A stretch of DNA of 62,914 nt from Bacteroidales bacterium (GCA_021738485.1 JAIPBX010000004.1:1-62914); one strand, 5' to 3'. Positions 35,101-43,202 are shown, numbered from the stretch's first letter. The notes: a model not told the origin generated them from the sequence alone. Numbers and translations are program-made.

Positions 35101-35816
35101 ATACCATAGCGCAACCATCCTCCTGCCAACGGAGCTGCCTCGTAGATATCGGCCTGGTGTCCTTGTATCTGTAAAAAATGCGCGGCTGAAAGACCTCCCG
35201 GTCCTCCGCCTATTACCGCTACTTTCTTGCCTGTCGAAGGCTTTACTTCAGGAACATACTTGTTTTCCGACTGTAAATCATAATCAGCCGCAAAACGTTT
35301 CAGATAATCGATTCCTACGGGAGCGCTCTCATCCAGTAAATTTCTGCGGCACTCATCTTCACAGGGTCTGACACATACGCGGCCGCAAATCGCGGGCAAT
35401 GGATTGGTGTCTTTGATTATTTTTACGGCCTCGCTGTACTGGCCTTTGTCGATGAGGGAGATGTAGGCCTGCACATCCACTCCTGCGGGGCAGGTTTGCC
35501 TGCAGGGAGCCGCACAATCGGCATAATGATCACTCAGCATTAATTCCAGGGCCATGCGCCGCGATTTCCTGATACCCTCATTGGTCGTTTCGACCTCCAT
35601 ACCTTCCGCGATTTGGGTTGAACAGGCAGGCTGGTGTCCCTTTCCGTTTTTCAAATCAACAACACAAAGGAAACAGGATGTATAAGGTTCGAGACGCGGA
35701 TCATTACACAATGTCGGGATATTGATTCCATTTCTTTCTGCAAGCTGCAAAATGGTTTCTCCTTTATATCCGATTACTCTTTTGCCGTTTAAGATGACGT
35801 TTAAACGATCTGCCAT
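32124..35816 (-). CDS. NuoG-like/GltD-like fusion: [2Fe-2S], FAD/NADPH oxidoreductase, 2x[4Fe-4S], cofactor-less molybdopterin-type domain
   Basis: A 1230-residue soluble fusion. Residues 1-95 are a NuoG-type [2Fe-2S] ferredoxin (Cys37, 48, 51, 65). Residues 100-510 match the GltD/NfnB family, with the Cys101/105/109 and Cys144/148/152/156 cluster ligands, FAD loop GGGPGG at 203 and NAD(P)H loop GGGNTA at 335. Arg360-Arg361 before QMP suggests NADPH preference. A Cys-rich knot (585-596) and two [4Fe-4S] clusters (635-645, 678-688) follow. The last ~500 residues match formate dehydrogenase/NuoG molybdopterin domains (DRLTRPML, ADLVLPASIHLETGGSFTN), but the CPYCGVGC and catalytic Cys/Sec positions are lost. 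Together with the two upstream genes it resembles a Sporomusa-type (Stn) electron-bifurcating transhydrogenase rather than a formate dehydrogenase. Confidence 0.85.
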   Translation of the reverse strand: MADRLNVILNGKRVIGYKGETILQLAERNGINIPTLCNDPRLEPYTSCFLCVVDLKNGKGHQPACSTQIAEGMEVETTNEGIRKSRRMALELMLSDHYADCAAPCRQTCPAGVDVQAYISLIDKGQYSEAVKIIKDTNPLPAICGRVCVRPCEDECRRNLLDESAPVGIDYLKRFAADYDLQSENKYVPEVKPSTGKKVAVIGGGPGGLSAAHFLQIQGHQADIYEAAPLAGGWLRYGIPEYRLPNDILDEEIKNITDLGVNLYTNKKLGSNVNYSDLKNAYDATILTIGSQKGTLLGCEGEDAENVVSGIDFLRNMEMTGQKHDFTGKTVAVVGGGNTAMDCCRTAKRCNADNVYVIYRRSEEQMPANPIEIHESKLEGVEYMLLTNPKKVNKDENGRLKSVTLLKMQLGEPDKSGRRRPIPIEGSEFELEVDYILAAIGQKTDVNFIDDINNGAEKGQLELNRWGDIDADPKTLQTGISSVFAAGDGVTGPATIIEAIAQAQVASHSVEQYLNGAQTIDPPQKEFLSRKENFREQKKEEFMGHYPKQEREEMPTLPEDKRLNFKEVELGYRDENVARHEAQRCLECGCIEYYDCELKKYAMEYGAEQKHFDGEYSEHSVDFRHPYIEIDNNKCILCARCIRMCNEVVGADALGFVNRGFKTYVAPAMGDSLQETNCESCGMCIEACPTGAITENVVFKPGPVKTERIKTPDIYGSEGFDIQLRHRNNFFYGAESTTGPLNTGEFISPQAKFGYKYLNATDRLTRPMLKTQEGWKTISFEEAFDRIQQKIKKVESSENAVFAGARLTNEEMYLWQKFTRAALKTNNISSFHYLGRGEGYAGISKDNVPFDQLDQAKKIVVFGTDLAKDHPVMGYMVNEARKKGAKVEYVTNKKEGPMHKKADRVFEVGSYYYLTKALNHYILSSGMENGMFIRDKVGDFEEYKQNLLGQDFDTLYMKGKPCCMDHFADFARTFNESQNTVLIFSEKQVSANTAIELRNLAMITGKLGKTASGIISLKEKNNSHGLFDMGVNSSSSVGNVSVHDENMVSRMKEKWSVSELPSNSSDMLEKLEKKEVKNLFIFGEDPVGCAVDSHKAGALLDSTDFMVVQDYFMTETAQKADLVLPASIHLETGGSFTNTQQHIRTFERMKKPAIEKDNVQQAIALMDAFGVNGVRDEKEARDEAFSLLADYEPSPLRMVQTEEDNQNRMFEYGCDAIHKRIEEEFTEKLK

Positions 35817-35847
35817 GATATTCTTGGTTTATTATTTACACATTTAT

Positions 35848-37629
35848 TTAAGAAACGATAACTGCATCAAAATTGCACCTGTTAAAACAGTCGCCGCATT
35901 TACTGCAAAGCTCCTGGTCAATGACATGCACCTGTTTTTTCTCTCCGGTTATAGCACCTGTGGGACATTTTCGGGCACACACCATGCAACCCGTACATTT
36001 CTCCGGGTCTATCGTATAGGTCAGCAGCGGTTTACAAACCTTTGCCGGACATTTCCTGTCGCGAATATGGGCCTCGTATTCATCCCTGAAATACTTAATT
36101 GTTGTAAGCACAGGGTTGGGCGCGGTTTGTCCCAAACCGCAGAGAGAGTTATCTTTAATCTGTACCGAGAGGTCTTCCAGCTCTTCAATATCTCCTTCTT
36201 TGCCCTCTCCATTGGTGATGCGTTCGAGGATTTCCAGCATTCTTTTGGTTCCCATGCGGCAGAAGGTGCATTTCCCGCAGCTTTCTTCCTGGGTAAAATT
36301 GAGGAAGAATTTAGCTACATCAACCATACAGGTTGTTTCATCCATCACCACCATACCTCCGGAGCCCATAATAGCGCCGGTAGCATTCACCGAATCGTAA
36401 TCCACCAATGTATCAGCTAAATAATTGGGGATGCATCCTCCTGAAGGGCCGCCCATTTGCACGGCTTTGAATTCTTTTCCACCGATAATTCCTCCGCCCA
36501 GCTCAAAGATGATATCCTGGATACTCATACCCATAGGCACTTCCACAAGCCCTGAGTGATTGACCTTCCCCGCTAAGGCGAAAACTTTTGTGCCTTTACT
36601 TTTTTCGCTTCCATACCTTGAAAATTCGGAAGCTCCTTTGTGTATGATATAAGGCACATTAGCATAGGTTTCCACATTATTGATATTGGTAGGTTTATTC
36701 CACAACCCCAATTCTGCGGGGAAAGGAGGTCGTTTTCTGGGCATGCCGCGTTTTCCCTCGACAGATGCGATTAGGGCAGTCTCTTCTCCGCATACAAAAG
36801 CCCCGGCTCCTTCTTTAACAATAATATCAAAATCAAACCCTTGTATACCGCCGGCATTTTCTCCCAAATAGCCTCGCTCGCGGGCTTGTGTGATAGCCAG
36901 GTTTAATCTTTTGACAGCCAGGGGATATTCAGCCCGGCAATAAATTACTCCCTGCGAAGCACCTATGGCATACCCTCCGATTACCATTCCTTCCAGTACG
37001 GCATGGGGGTCGCCTTCCAGCAGGGAACGATCCATAAAAGCTCCCGGGTCGCCTTCATCGGCATTGCAGATAATATATTTTTCTTCGGAGGTATAATTGT
37101 AGGCAAAGCGCCATTTTTTTCCTGTGGGGAAACCTCCTCCTCCCCGGCCTCTTATACCGGATTCCAGTACTTCATTGATAATCTGTTCCCGGGGAGTTTT
37201 TTCTTTAGCAATTTTATGCAAAGCCGCATAGCCCTCGCCGGCAATATATTCGTCGATAGATTCGGGATCGATATGTCCGCAATGGCGGAGAGCGATCTTG
37301 ACCTGCCCTTCCAGAAACTCCTGATCTTTTCCGGTATCAAATAAATCGGATTTGACTACATAATCTTTAACGGGCTCACCGCTTCCGATATGTTTATCCA
37401 ATATATCTACGGCCCTGTCTTCATCGACATCACCGTAAAGGTAAGAGCCCGAGCTATCAATAATTTCAACTAAAGGTTCCCGATAACACATCCCCACACA
37501 GCTTGTTTGTTTGAGTTCAAAGTCCAGATTTTCGGCCCCTTTTAGCTCTTGTATCTTTTGGTAAGTTTTATTTGCACCGGCAGCAATGCCGCAACTACCT
37601 AAACCTACTATTACTTTTGTATCATTCAT
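35848..37629 (-). CDS. NuoF/HydB-like NADH-binding FMN iron-sulfur subunit
   Basis: A 593-residue protein. It has an N-terminal thioredoxin-like [2Fe-2S] domain, a NuoF core with the FMN/NADH loop GRGGGGFPTGKKW (161-173) and ADEGDPGAFMDRSLLEGDPH, and an SLBB segment. The N3-type cluster ligands CGKCTFC plus a later Cys (NSLCGLGQTAPNP) come next, followed by a C-terminal ferredoxin domain with two [4Fe-4S] motifs (CTGCMVCARKCPTGAI and CSKCGDCFNRC). This extended form is typical of HydB of bifurcating hydrogenases and related complexes, not of complex I NuoF. The N-terminal cluster shows only Cys13, Cys44 and Cys48; Val8 occupies the usual first Cys position. It lies 18 bases after the NuoE-like gene and 31 before the GltD-NuoG fusion. 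Confidence 0.93.
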   Translation of the reverse strand: MNDTKVIVGLGSCGIAAGANKTYQKIQELKGAENLDFELKQTSCVGMCYREPLVEIIDSSGSYLYGDVDEDRAVDILDKHIGSGEPVKDYVVKSDLFDTGKDQEFLEGQVKIALRHCGHIDPESIDEYIAGEGYAALHKIAKEKTPREQIINEVLESGIRGRGGGGFPTGKKWRFAYNYTSEEKYIICNADEGDPGAFMDRSLLEGDPHAVLEGMVIGGYAIGASQGVIYCRAEYPLAVKRLNLAITQARERGYLGENAGGIQGFDFDIIVKEGAGAFVCGEETALIASVEGKRGMPRKRPPFPAELGLWNKPTNINNVETYANVPYIIHKGASEFSRYGSEKSKGTKVFALAGKVNHSGLVEVPMGMSIQDIIFELGGGIIGGKEFKAVQMGGPSGGCIPNYLADTLVDYDSVNATGAIMGSGGMVVMDETTCMVDVAKFFLNFTQEESCGKCTFCRMGTKRMLEILERITNGEGKEGDIEELEDLSVQIKDNSLCGLGQTAPNPVLTTIKYFRDEYEAHIRDRKCPAKVCKPLLTYTIDPEKCTGCMVCARKCPTGAITGEKKQVHVIDQELCSKCGDCFNRCNFDAVIVS

Positions 37630-37647
37630 AATTGATGTTTTTCCTGA

Positions 37648-38190
37648 CTATGAATTGCTTTGTTTTTCCCGGATTCTGATATTCTTGATTACCTTGACGG
37701 CTTTATTACGTGTAAGCTTTCCGTAGGTTTCTTCCCCAATCATCATGACAGGTGCCAGAGAGCAACAGCCCAGGCATGCCACTGACTCCAGGGTAAAAAT
37801 CCGGTCTTCGGTCGTCTCCCCGTCTTTTACCTTCAGCGAATCCTCCAGGGCATCGGTTATATCTTCCGCTCCCTGAACATGGCAGGCGGTACCGTGGCAA
37901 ACTTTGATAATATTTTTGCCTACCGGGCTCAACCTGAATTGGGCATAAAATGTGGCTACGCCGAACAGATGACTCTTTTCAAGGCCTGTCTCCCGCGATA
38001 TTTTTTCAAAAGCTTCCCGGGGGATATAACCCAATCGTTGCTGAGCTCCCTGTAAAAGAGGAATTACATTACCTTTTTTTTCTTTGTACTTTTCGATAAG
38101 CGGGTCAAGTACACTTAAATCAAGATCTTCCGTTGCTTGTTCAACCGCCTCTTGTTCCGGTAAGGGTATTCTTTGGATTCGCATGATCAA
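37648..38190 (-). CDS. NuoE/HydC-like [2Fe-2S] subunit
   Basis: A 180-residue subunit with the NuoE fold. A helical N-terminus (VIPLLQGAQQRLGYIP, GVATFYAQFRLSP) precedes a thioredoxin-like [2Fe-2S] domain with all four ligands, Cys98, Cys103, Cys139 and Cys143 (CHGTAC and CLGCC). It passes electrons between the flavin subunit and the rest of the complex. It is the first gene of a three-gene operon. The second Met (38184) is an equally good start. No clear promoter box is seen in the 287-base region upstream. Confidence 0.93.
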   Translation of the reverse strand: MIMRIQRIPLPEQEAVEQATEDLDLSVLDPLIEKYKEKKGNVIPLLQGAQQRLGYIPREAFEKISRETGLEKSHLFGVATFYAQFRLSPVGKNIIKVCHGTACHVQGAEDITDALEDSLKVKDGETTEDRIFTLESVACLGCCSLAPVMMIGEETYGKLTRNKAVKVIKNIRIREKQSNS

Positions 38191-38413
38191 TTAATAATTT
38201 TATCTAAAAAAAATACATCTTTTACGTTTGATAAAATTATTAATTGTTGAGATGTTCACAATTTTTTTTCCCTGATTCACAAAAATTTGTATGCAATCTA
38301 AATAAATTATCTTTTCTAATATCCTGTATACGATAAGATTATATAAAGACTCTTGTCAAGAATAAAGCGTAGCAAAAAAATGTATGGCCTGCTGGATACC
38401 AATACCTTAAGGG

Positions 38414-38438
38414 TTACACGCATGTTCAATGCGTGAAA
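38414..38438. other. perfect hairpin in the gap after the lipoprotein gene
   Basis: CACGCAT (38417-38423) pairs with ATGCGTG (38429-38435) across a five-base loop. There is no T run on the minus strand, where the upstream gene is transcribed, so it is not a standard terminator. It may protect a 3' end or act as a protein site. Confidence 0.4.
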
Positions 38439-38477
38439 CTTGCAAAAAAGTCTATCGGGCGAAAACCGACCTTATTG

Positions 38478-39011
38478 TTAGAGCGGATCGGCCCTCACCT
38501 TATATTCCATCTCCGCTTTGATAGTTACATCCTGAGCAAATGCTTCACGGGTGACAGCCTCAAACCTCAGGTCATAGGTATCTCCTTTCACGTAAGGACT
38601 TAAGTCCTTATCATTGTATGTTTCCATATCTATGCTCGTGGCCTCTTCCGGGATATCATCCTTAAAAGCAATTTCCGTTTCCTCCACTTGCTCAGTGGAG
38701 ATATAAATGTGCAGCGATTTCAAAAAACTGAAAGTAAAATCGTCCGGCGATTGGATAGTCAGCGTCATTTGATTAAGGTTTATCTCCTTCACAAGGTCTG
38801 AAGCTGTATTATTATTTTCAAATTTCTGAGATGAATTGGTGGTGACATCAGGAGTAGGAACAGTAAAAGGCACATCTGACCCATATTGATTCTCGATAGT
38901 GAAAGTAGTCTGATTATTAAAAGTAAAAGTAAGCAAGTCGTCAACCTTGTCGCAAGATACCGCATTCAAGGTCAATGCCGCAATCACTATTAATTTATAA
39001 ACTGTATTCAT
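38478..39011 (-). CDS. small lipoprotein of unknown function
   Basis: A 177-residue putative lipoprotein: the signal peptide MNTVYKLIVIAALTLNAVSC has a lipobox Cys20. The mature part is acidic and beta-rich (FTFNNQTTFTIENQYGSDVPF, TLTIQSPDDFTFSFLKSLHIYIST) and has no further cysteine. I recognise no family. It starts 12 bases after the stop of the receiver/PPDK-N fusion gene and is probably co-transcribed with it, which makes it a candidate envelope partner or sensor for that protein. Confidence 0.7.
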   Translation of the reverse strand: MNTVYKLIVIAALTLNAVSCDKVDDLLTFTFNNQTTFTIENQYGSDVPFTVPTPDVTTNSSQKFENNNTASDLVKEINLNQMTLTIQSPDDFTFSFLKSLHIYISTEQVEETEIAFKDDIPEEATSIDMETYNDKDLSPYVKGDTYDLRFEAVTREAFAQDVTIKAEMEYKVRADPL

Positions 39012-39023
39012 ATTCTAAAAATT

Positions 39024-42000
39024 TTAAAAATGTATAATTGCAAAACGATTTCTGCCATCCATCTTAATTCCTAATGGCTCCTCTAACCTAACATGTTTAA
39101 AGTAATAAAGTTGTTCAAAAACTTCCAGACTTTCAAGCTTTTTCCAATCTATATAACAATTGGAATTATCGGAAAGAATGGAGAAATACCCCACATTCAT
39201 ACTGGTCACATTATGAAAAAAGTGTGATCCTGAGGAAGCATCCAATGGAAACCCTTTAAGGCCGGTTTCGACAATCACTTTCGCATTTGATATCTGGGGC
39301 CAGTTGACGGGGATTCCTATCCAGCGATCTCGTGTTCCCCATCGTCCCGGGCCTATCAACACGTATTTCCTGTTCTCCTTTTTCATCTTCTCGTTAATCT
39401 GATCTATTTCCTCAGCCATTTCCGGGGTTTTGGACTTATCAAAGCGTCCGCGGTCTATAAAAACCACGTCTGTAATACCTTCAACCACGCCATTACCCAT
39501 AATTCTTTCTGAATAAAGCAGGCGCTTTTCTTTCGGAATTTCATCAAGGTCAATCTTATAATGCTGCATTTTTCCGATAAGAGGTTTGATTTGAAGCAGG
39601 TAAAAAGAGGCTTTCCAGTCTTTATCTCTGTTCAAATCTACAGCAAACTCAATTTCCACCGGCGATCCCATCGCTTCTTCCACCACATCCAGAACGACTT
39701 CAAGGGTTTTGGCCAAGGGGATGTAGCGGTACTTAAGTATATCGGCAAAATTAATAATGCGGGGGCCGTATTTGCTAACTCCGGGATGAAGGGTTTCCGT
39801 TGCCAAATCATACACGGAAGCCGTATGCTTGAGGACACCATGTTTCTCCGCCATATCCAGATCCAGCCTTGCCAGGCTGGCTTCGTCACCCTGTTTTAAG
39901 TCAAACTCATCTTTGGAAAGATCCAGGGCCCAAAAATGAGTCTGAGAATTTTTTACCAGGTCTTTTGTGGAATTGATTTCGGCATCAGGGTATTTGGGAC
40001 AAAAACGATAGGCTTTTTCGCCTTCCACCACATGTTTCCCCAGTCCGATAGCGGCCACCACAAATCCATCATCGGGTTGCATGTGTGATATGGGATAATA
40101 GTTATAAGATTGAGCTACTCCGCTGATATGAGGGTAATAGTAATTATCATACTGATTACCGACAACTTCCTGAATAACCACAGCCATCTTTTCTTCTTCA
40201 ATCTTATAATCAATAGCATGAATATAACTCCGGGCGGTTTTGGAATATACAGAAGCGTAAACGAGCTTGATGGCATCGCAAAGCTGTTGCAGCCGCACCC
40301 TGAAGTTTTTATGATTATTGGGCAGGATAAACGTATCAAATATGCCGGCAAAAGGCTGCGTAAGCGAGTCTTCAAACAACCCCGAGGACCTGACGGCAAG
40401 CGGCTTATCGATTTTGCGAAGCAAGGCTTTCAGGCGCTTTATCAAACGATCCGTCAACCTGGATTTCAGGAACACCTCTTTGATATATTCATGATCGGTT
40501 TCTTCGAGAATATATTCGTAGAGCCCATTACGATTCATAAAATATTCAAACTCCTCGGTACCAATTATGGAAGTCTTGGGGAAGCTTATATTGATATCAG
40601 GAAGCTGTTTGGAAAAGTCAAAATTATTAATCAATGTATTTATAAAGGCAAGCCCCCTGCCTTTCCCGCCAAGGGCACCATCGGCCAACCGTATGATATT
40701 GCTGGGATCGAGAATAGCCGATTCCTCAAAGGGTATAATTTTTCCTTTATTCTGCTCATTCCTGAACTTGGAAATCACGTCAAGCATATAGCTTCGGATT
40801 TCATCTGCCGAATCAAAATCCGAGACATTATGAGGGCTGAGGATTCTGGCGGCTTGTATTTCACCCCTGGCCATCAGCCAAAGCGAAAAGTGATTTTTCT
40901 TTCCGTGATAGATAAGCGAGTCATCGGGAATCGTCCGTAAACGTTGCTCAAACTCTTTCAATGATTTCGCCGTAGCGATTTGTTTCCCTTCTTTATTACG
41001 ATAGATGAAATTACCAAAGCCCAGATGATAATTAATAAAACTTCTCAAGTCCTGCTCCAGTGTCTCCGAGGATTTATTAATAAAGCTTGCCCTGTATTGA
41101 TAGGCATGCTTAGAATTTTCCGGGTTGGATGACTGGATGACAATGGGCAATGAGCCATCCATATCACGAATTTTCCGCACCAACTCAAAACCCGCTTCGT
41201 CCTTGACTGTATCATCCTTTTTAAACTTCACATCCGAGATCAGGCAAAGCATGTACTCCTTGTACTTCCTGTAAATCCTCATGGCCTCTTCATAATCGGT
41301 GGCATGGAGAATTTTGGGCCTTGCTCTCATGCGCAGCACTTTATAAAGTTCGTCGGTACTCACATCCTCTATAATGCGGCGGGTTTGTTCCATGAGGATT
41401 TTGTAAAGGATAGGCAGATATCTCGAATAATACTTCGGCGAATCTTCCACCAACAAAATAACTCTTACCAAACCTACCTGGGTGTCGTTCTCTACATTGA
41501 TTTTATCCTCCACATTTTTAATCATGGAAAAGAATACTTTCGACTCTCCATTCCAGGCAAAAATTTTGTCAATAACACCTTCATTTCCCAATTCCTTTTC
41601 CACCATGCCGATATTGCTGTTGTTATTCAACAAGGCGTGGATCGGGATATAAGGATACGCATTCTTTACCTTGCGGGCCATATCCACCGGCGTCTTAACA
41701 TCCAGGCCTACCATAAAAATAATCAGATCGAAATGCTTTATACTCATTTCGTGCTCAAGTTCCTCTTCGGAGGAAACCCCTGTAATCCGTGGCATAGAAG
41801 TGAGGTTCAACTGGTGATACTCGCCAAGGACATGCTCCGAAAAACGCCCTTCGCGTTCAATGGTAAAGGCATCATAAAGATTCGCAAAAAGGAGAATTTC
41901 TTTCACTTTAAAAGGCATCAAATCATGGTAAATATCGCGGTTATAGTTGCTTTTATTCAAAAACCGCCGCAGTAGTTGCCGGTTAGTAATTTTCTTTTTT

Positions 42001-42473
42001 CCTTCCTGAACGCTTCTGGGTATCGGCTGTGATTGCTCTTTAAAGCTATATAACTCCTTAGCCTTAAGGCTGTTAATATAACCGCATATCATTTCGGCGA
42101 GATTTTTAATTAAATCTCTCTCTTCTTTAAGGAAGGGGCCTTCATCGAGAGTCACAAACTGCTTGGTATAGTATACTTCAATCGATCCGACCTTATTATC
42201 AATCGTTACAAAACGCTCTTTCTGCGACCATTCGGTTATTTCAAAATCCCGTGTACGGAATTCTTTACCTCCATACCTGATACGCGCAACCGTATATTGG
42301 GGATACTGCCATCCCGGGGGTATAATTCTGCATATTTTGGACAGGGTCTCATCGATTGATTTCCCTTCTGATAGAATATTAGTGGTTTTGTTGATTGTAG
42401 CCAGCTCCTTGGTGCGTTCCCTGTTTTCCGCTATCAGTTCCTCTATATGATTTGTGTCTTTGTTTTGATTCAT
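39024..42473 (-). CDS. GAF-like / receiver / PPDK-N (PEP-pyruvate-binding ATP-grasp) fusion protein
   Basis: An 1149-residue cytosolic protein starting at MNQNKDTNHIEEL. Rough layout: an N-terminal coiled segment and GAF-like region (1-150), a degenerate receiver (about 185-300; Met254 replaces the phospho-Asp in FDLIIFMVGLDV), and a receiver that looks intact (about 315-475; LLVEDSP, Asp414 in CLISDV, later Ser and Lys). After a linker comes an ATP-grasp domain of the pyruvate phosphate dikinase/PEP synthase N-terminal family (about 595-930), with AVRSSGLFED from 693 and PFAGIFDTFI. The C-terminal ~190 residues (IGPGRWGTRDRWIGIP) match no swivelling-His or PEP-binding barrel motif I know. 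It is thus not a complete PEP synthase and more likely a signalling phosphotransferase. It diverges from a response regulator gene. Confidence 0.8.
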   Translation of the reverse strand: MNQNKDTNHIEELIAENRERTKELATINKTTNILSEGKSIDETLSKICRIIPPGWQYPQYTVARIRYGGKEFRTRDFEITEWSQKERFVTIDNKVGSIEVYYTKQFVTLDEGPFLKEERDLIKNLAEMICGYINSLKAKELYSFKEQSQPIPRSVQEGKKKITNRQLLRRFLNKSNYNRDIYHDLMPFKVKEILLFANLYDAFTIEREGRFSEHVLGEYHQLNLTSMPRITGVSSEEELEHEMSIKHFDLIIFMVGLDVKTPVDMARKVKNAYPYIPIHALLNNNSNIGMVEKELGNEGVIDKIFAWNGESKVFFSMIKNVEDKINVENDTQVGLVRVILLVEDSPKYYSRYLPILYKILMEQTRRIIEDVSTDELYKVLRMRARPKILHATDYEEAMRIYRKYKEYMLCLISDVKFKKDDTVKDEAGFELVRKIRDMDGSLPIVIQSSNPENSKHAYQYRASFINKSSETLEQDLRSFINYHLGFGNFIYRNKEGKQIATAKSLKEFEQRLRTIPDDSLIYHGKKNHFSLWLMARGEIQAARILSPHNVSDFDSADEIRSYMLDVISKFRNEQNKGKIIPFEESAILDPSNIIRLADGALGGKGRGLAFINTLINNFDFSKQLPDINISFPKTSIIGTEEFEYFMNRNGLYEYILEETDHEYIKEVFLKSRLTDRLIKRLKALLRKIDKPLAVRSSGLFEDSLTQPFAGIFDTFILPNNHKNFRVRLQQLCDAIKLVYASVYSKTARSYIHAIDYKIEEEKMAVVIQEVVGNQYDNYYYPHISGVAQSYNYYPISHMQPDDGFVVAAIGLGKHVVEGEKAYRFCPKYPDAEINSTKDLVKNSQTHFWALDLSKDEFDLKQGDEASLARLDLDMAEKHGVLKHTASVYDLATETLHPGVSKYGPRIINFADILKYRYIPLAKTLEVVLDVVEEAMGSPVEIEFAVDLNRDKDWKASFYLLQIKPLIGKMQHYKIDLDEIPKEKRLLYSERIMGNGVVEGITDVVFIDRGRFDKSKTPEMAEEIDQINEKMKKENRKYVLIGPGRWGTRDRWIGIPVNWPQISNAKVIVETGLKGFPLDASSGSHFFHNVTSMNVGYFSILSDNSNCYIDWKKLESLEVFEQLYYFKHVRLEEPLGIKMDGRNRFAIIHF

Positions 42474-42520
42474 AGCTTTTGGTTCCCTCTTATTTATTAG
42501 ATGAAAATACAAATTTTCAG

Positions 42521-42528
42521 TATTTTTG
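42521..42528 (+). promoter_or_regulatory. -7 box of the response regulator gene
   Basis: TATTTTTG matches TAnnTTTG, 33 bases before the ATG at 42561. It lies downstream of the in-frame ATG at 42501, which supports the 42561 start. A good -33 element is not obvious. Confidence 0.45.
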
Positions 42529-42560
42529 CTACACTATTTAACGTTTTTATTTGTGTATTT

Positions 42561-43202
42561 ATGATTAGAGTACTCGTTATTGATGAACATCAGTTGGTTT
42601 GTGATGGAATAAAGTCTATCCTGCAACAAACCGAGGATGTCCAGGTCATTGATTGCATTTCCCATCTTTCCGTACTCATGCCCAAGCTAAATGCGCTTTC
42701 CAGCCATATCCTGCTTATTAATATTTATACAATGGATGAATTACTGATCAGTCAAATACAAAAAATCTGTAAAAATCATCCAAGTATCAAGGTTCTTATT
42801 AACACAATGCATAATAATGAATATTTTATCCTACGTACTATTAAAGCAGGAGCTAATGGCTACCTCAGCAAAGACGACGGCGAAAAAGAGTTGAAGGAGG
42901 CGGTGTACACTTTGCGAAACGGTTATGATTTCAATGGCCGGACGATATCGAATATCCTGCTTTCCAACTATCTGAAGGAACACAACTCTGACGACCAGGG
43001 ACTGGCACAGCTCACACACCGTGAGCGGGAAATTATCCGGTTATTCGGCGAAAGCTACACAAACAAAGAAATTGCCGAAGAACTGTACATCAGTGTGAGA
43101 ACAGTAGAGTCGCATAAAAATAATATCATGAAAAAAATCAACCTCAAAACCACGGTTGATCTGGTAAAGTTTGCCATCAAAAATGATATTATCCAGTTGT
43201 GA
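42561..43202 (+). CDS. LuxR/NarL-type response regulator with a degenerate receiver
   Basis: A 213-residue protein starting MIRVLVIDEHQLV, with an N-terminal receiver domain (1-120) and a C-terminal LuxR helix-turn-helix (about 145-210: LTHREREIIRLFGES, TNKEIAEELYISVRTVESH). In the receiver the phosphoacceptor Asp is replaced by Asn54 (HILLINIYTM where DVVLLDI is usual), while the Thr and the Lys in GYLSKDDG are kept. It therefore probably does not take phosphate on the standard residue and may bind DNA constitutively or sense something else. It is divergent from the GAF/receiver/PPDK-N gene with an 87-base gap, which suggests that it regulates that gene. Confidence 0.88.
   Translation: MIRVLVIDEHQLVCDGIKSILQQTEDVQVIDCISHLSVLMPKLNALSSHILLINIYTMDELLISQIQKICKNHPSIKVLINTMHNNEYFILRTIKAGANGYLSKDDGEKELKEAVYTLRNGYDFNGRTISNILLSNYLKEHNSDDQGLAQLTHREREIIRLFGESYTNKEIAEELYISVRTVESHKNNIMKKINLKTTVDLVKFAIKNDIIQL

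Noticed and set aside
32124..38190. Reading the operon as an electron-bifurcating [FeFe] hydrogenase (HydABC)
   Set aside because: The large subunit has no H-cluster motifs (TSCCP, MPCxxK-type) and instead carries GltD and molybdopterin-type domains.
40110..40940. Plus-strand frame of 276 codons
   Set aside because: It lies opposite the PPDK-N part of the fusion gene and lacks any recognisable motif.
39024..42473. Calling the gene ppsA (PEP synthase)
   Set aside because: Only the N-terminal ATP-grasp domain of the family is seen, and it is attached to receiver domains.
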